A stretch of 7,243 bases of DNA from Planctomycetota bacterium (lineage in GTDB: Bacteria > Planctomycetota > SBBH01 > JAHFOU01), in contig JAHFOU010000113.1 in the NCBI GenBank assembly GCA_023261525.1, positions 1 through 7,243 of the forward strand. The letters are read 5' to 3'. The notes under the pieces were generated by a model. The model did no database searches and was not told the DNA's origin. It was given only the letters and a program-made list of their open reading frames with translations. Positions 6,124 through 7,243 of this stretch are shown here, piece after piece. Every line of letters starts with the position of its first letter. Position 1 is the stretch's first letter. The position numbers and the translations under genes were made by a program.

Positions 6124-7119
6124 ATGGAGCTCGCCGAGAAGGCGGTCAAGTTCCTCCGGCTGGCCTCCCGGAGCCGGGCGGCCCTGCCCACGGAGATCCA
6201 GGTCGAGGTCACGAACCGGTGCAACCTCACCTGCCCGATGTGCCCCCACACCTTCGGGGGCCTTCCCCTGACGGACATGCCGCTGGGGCGTTTCGAGCGC
6301 ATCCTGGGCCAGGTGCCCTTCGCCCGGGACATCATCCTGACCGGCTGGGGGGAGCCCCTGTACCACGCCGACTTCCTGGGCCTCATGGACCGTTGCCGGT
6401 CCCTGCGTCCCCAGGCCCGGATCCGCTTCACCACCAACGGCTACCTCCTCAACGAGGAGAGGGCGAAGGAGGTCCTGGCCCGGGGCGTCTCCCGCGTGGC
6501 CTTCTCCTTCGACGAGGTCCCTCCGGAGGGCGGGGCCGTGGCCGCGGGGGGGGCGGCCGAGACCGCGGGGCATCTGCCTTCCCGTGCCGCCCTGGCCAAC
6601 GCCGAGCGGTTCTGCGCCCTTCGGAAGGGGACCGACTGCCGGGTCCACTACCAGGTGGCCATGCTGGAGCACAACGAGGCCTCCATCCTGGCCCTGGTGG
6701 CCCATGCGGCCCGGGCGGGGGCGGACGCGGTGGCCCTGATGCGCATGGAGACCTGGAACCAGCCCGACCTCCGCCGTCCCGACCTGGTTCGCGAGCGGGC
6801 CATCATCGCCCGGGTGCGCGCCGAAGGCGCCGCGCGGGGCGTCCCGGTCTACTGCCTCAACGACCATACCTGGGCCATGCGGGTGGCCACCCACGACGAC
6901 GAGATCTGCCTCAAGACCGACGCCTCCGTCTACATCACCGTGGACGGGGAGGTCACGCCCTGCTGCAACCTGCGCAAGCTTTCCGGCGGGAGCGTGGAAG
7001 CCTCCACCGTCGAGGAGATCTGGAACGGAGAGGCCTTCCGGCGCTTCTTCACGGACCAGCGGACGGCCTGCGGCTCCTGCGACGCCCTCCAGGCCCGCCA
7101 GTTCCCCTCGCCGAGATGA
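6124..7119 (+). CDS. radical SAM/SPASM domain protein
   Basis: This 331-residue protein has a radical SAM core followed by a C-terminal SPASM-type region. The cluster motif CNLTCPMC (residues 33-40, CxxxCxxC with C33, C37, C40) lies after the strand IQVEVTNR (25-32). LTGWGEPLYH (72-81) is the SAM-contacting 'GGE'-like motif, and RFTTNGYLL (101-109) and VAFSFD (125-130) are later barrel strands. The C-terminal part has C262, the adjacent pair C280/C281 in GEVTPCCNLRKLSGG, the typical VEEIWNGEAFRRFF (296-309), and a final CGSC (316-319). These could hold one auxiliary Fe-S cluster. Related proteins in glycan loci are of mostly unknown function; some SPASM enzymes modify peptides or alcohols. 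An Ala/Gly-rich stretch at 132-150 is encoded around an 8-G run. The gene starts 2 nt after the aminotransferase stop and overlaps the next gene by ATGA. The substrate is unknown. Confidence 0.88.
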   Translation: MELAEKAVKFLRLASRSRAALPTEIQVEVTNRCNLTCPMCPHTFGGLPLTDMPLGRFERILGQVPFARDIILTGWGEPLYHADFLGLMDRCRSLRPQARIRFTTNGYLLNEERAKEVLARGVSRVAFSFDEVPPEGGAVAAGGAAETAGHLPSRAALANAERFCALRKGTDCRVHYQVAMLEHNEASILALVAHAARAGADAVALMRMETWNQPDLRRPDLVRERAIIARVRAEGAARGVPVYCLNDHTWAMRVATHDDEICLKTDASVYITVDGEVTPCCNLRKLSGGSVEASTVEEIWNGEAFRRFFTDQRTACGSCDALQARQFPSPR

Positions 7120-7243
7120 GCGGCATCCTCAAGCCGGACTGCCTGGAGTTCCCCGGCGACCGCCCCTGCCGGCCCAGCAAGGAGAGGGGCCAGGAGTGCC
7201 CCGACTGCCCGGACTACCGTCCCGTCGCCTTCCGTGTCCTGCT
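7116..7243 (+). CDS. start of a probable family 9 (heptosyltransferase-like) glycosyltransferase, with Cys-rich N-terminus
   Basis: Only the first 42 codons are in the window; the frame is open to the right edge. The ATG at 7116 overlaps the radical SAM stop as ATGA, which fixes the start and implies co-translation. The N-terminus is rich in Cys and Pro: C9, C18, C28 and C31 (C-x8-C-x9-C-x2-C), including FPGDRPCRPSKERG (12-25) and CPDCPDY (28-34). FRVLL at the edge looks like the first strand of a Rossmann-type fold. From memory, similar Cys-rich leaders precede the 'ILIIKLGAIGDVLRT'-type strand of some heptosyltransferase-like (GT9) proteins, which fits a glycan locus, but the catalytic domain lies outside the window. 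A small zinc- or Fe-S-binding protein is the alternative. Confidence 0.55.
   Translation, partial: MSGILKPDCLEFPGDRPCRPSKERGQECPDCPDYRPVAFRVL

Noticed and set aside
1..7243. CRISPR array, tRNA/rRNA, insertion sequence or attachment site
   Set aside because: No regularly spaced repeats, cloverleaf-like or rRNA-like segments, transposase motifs or flanking inverted repeats were seen; coding sequence fills nearly the whole window.

Overview
The window is GC-rich bacterial DNA, densely packed with genes on both strands. The gene content is mostly surface-polysaccharide and cell-envelope biosynthesis. High GC and the style of the genes would fit Acidobacteriota (Holophagae/Geothrix-like) or a deltaproteobacterial-type lineage. 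That is a weak inference: no rRNA or other phylogenetic marker is present.

Layout, left to right. (1) 1-458, minus: N-terminal part of an SO_0444/ArsP-type metal-efflux permease that runs off the left edge. (2) 459-484: a 26-bp divergent spacer almost filled by a palindrome carrying TATACT on both strands. (3) 485-1087, plus: a small class I SAM-dependent methyltransferase. (4) 4880 down to 1037, minus: a three-gene transcription unit, O-antigen ligase/polymerase-like protein, then a WbqC-family protein, then a GT-C/GT39-like polytopic membrane protein. The genes are joined by two 4-bp ATGA overlaps. The last one overlaps the 3' end of the methyltransferase gene tail to tail by 51 bp. (5) 4881-4987: a divergent promoter region with a good promoter on each strand. 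(6) 4988-7243, plus: a DegT/DnrJ/EryC1 sugar aminotransferase, a radical SAM/SPASM protein 2 nt later, and, by ATGA overlap, the start of a gene with a cysteine-rich N-terminus that resembles a family 9 (heptosyltransferase-like) glycosyltransferase.

Taken together, 485-7243 looks like part of a glycan locus. The aminotransferase would make an amino sugar, and the methyltransferase, WbqC protein and radical SAM protein would be tailoring enzymes. The GT-C and GT9-like proteins would transfer sugars, and the Wzy/WaaL-like protein would polymerise or ligate the product at the membrane. The metal permease is probably a separate function.

I saw no tRNA, rRNA, CRISPR array, insertion sequence or convincing terminator. 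No wholly new system is evident. The most notable signals are a shared leaderless-promoter geometry (-10 box exactly 7 nt before ATG in two genes), the palindromic divergent promoter, the lack of Shine-Dalgarno sites throughout, and the Cys-rich leader on the last gene.
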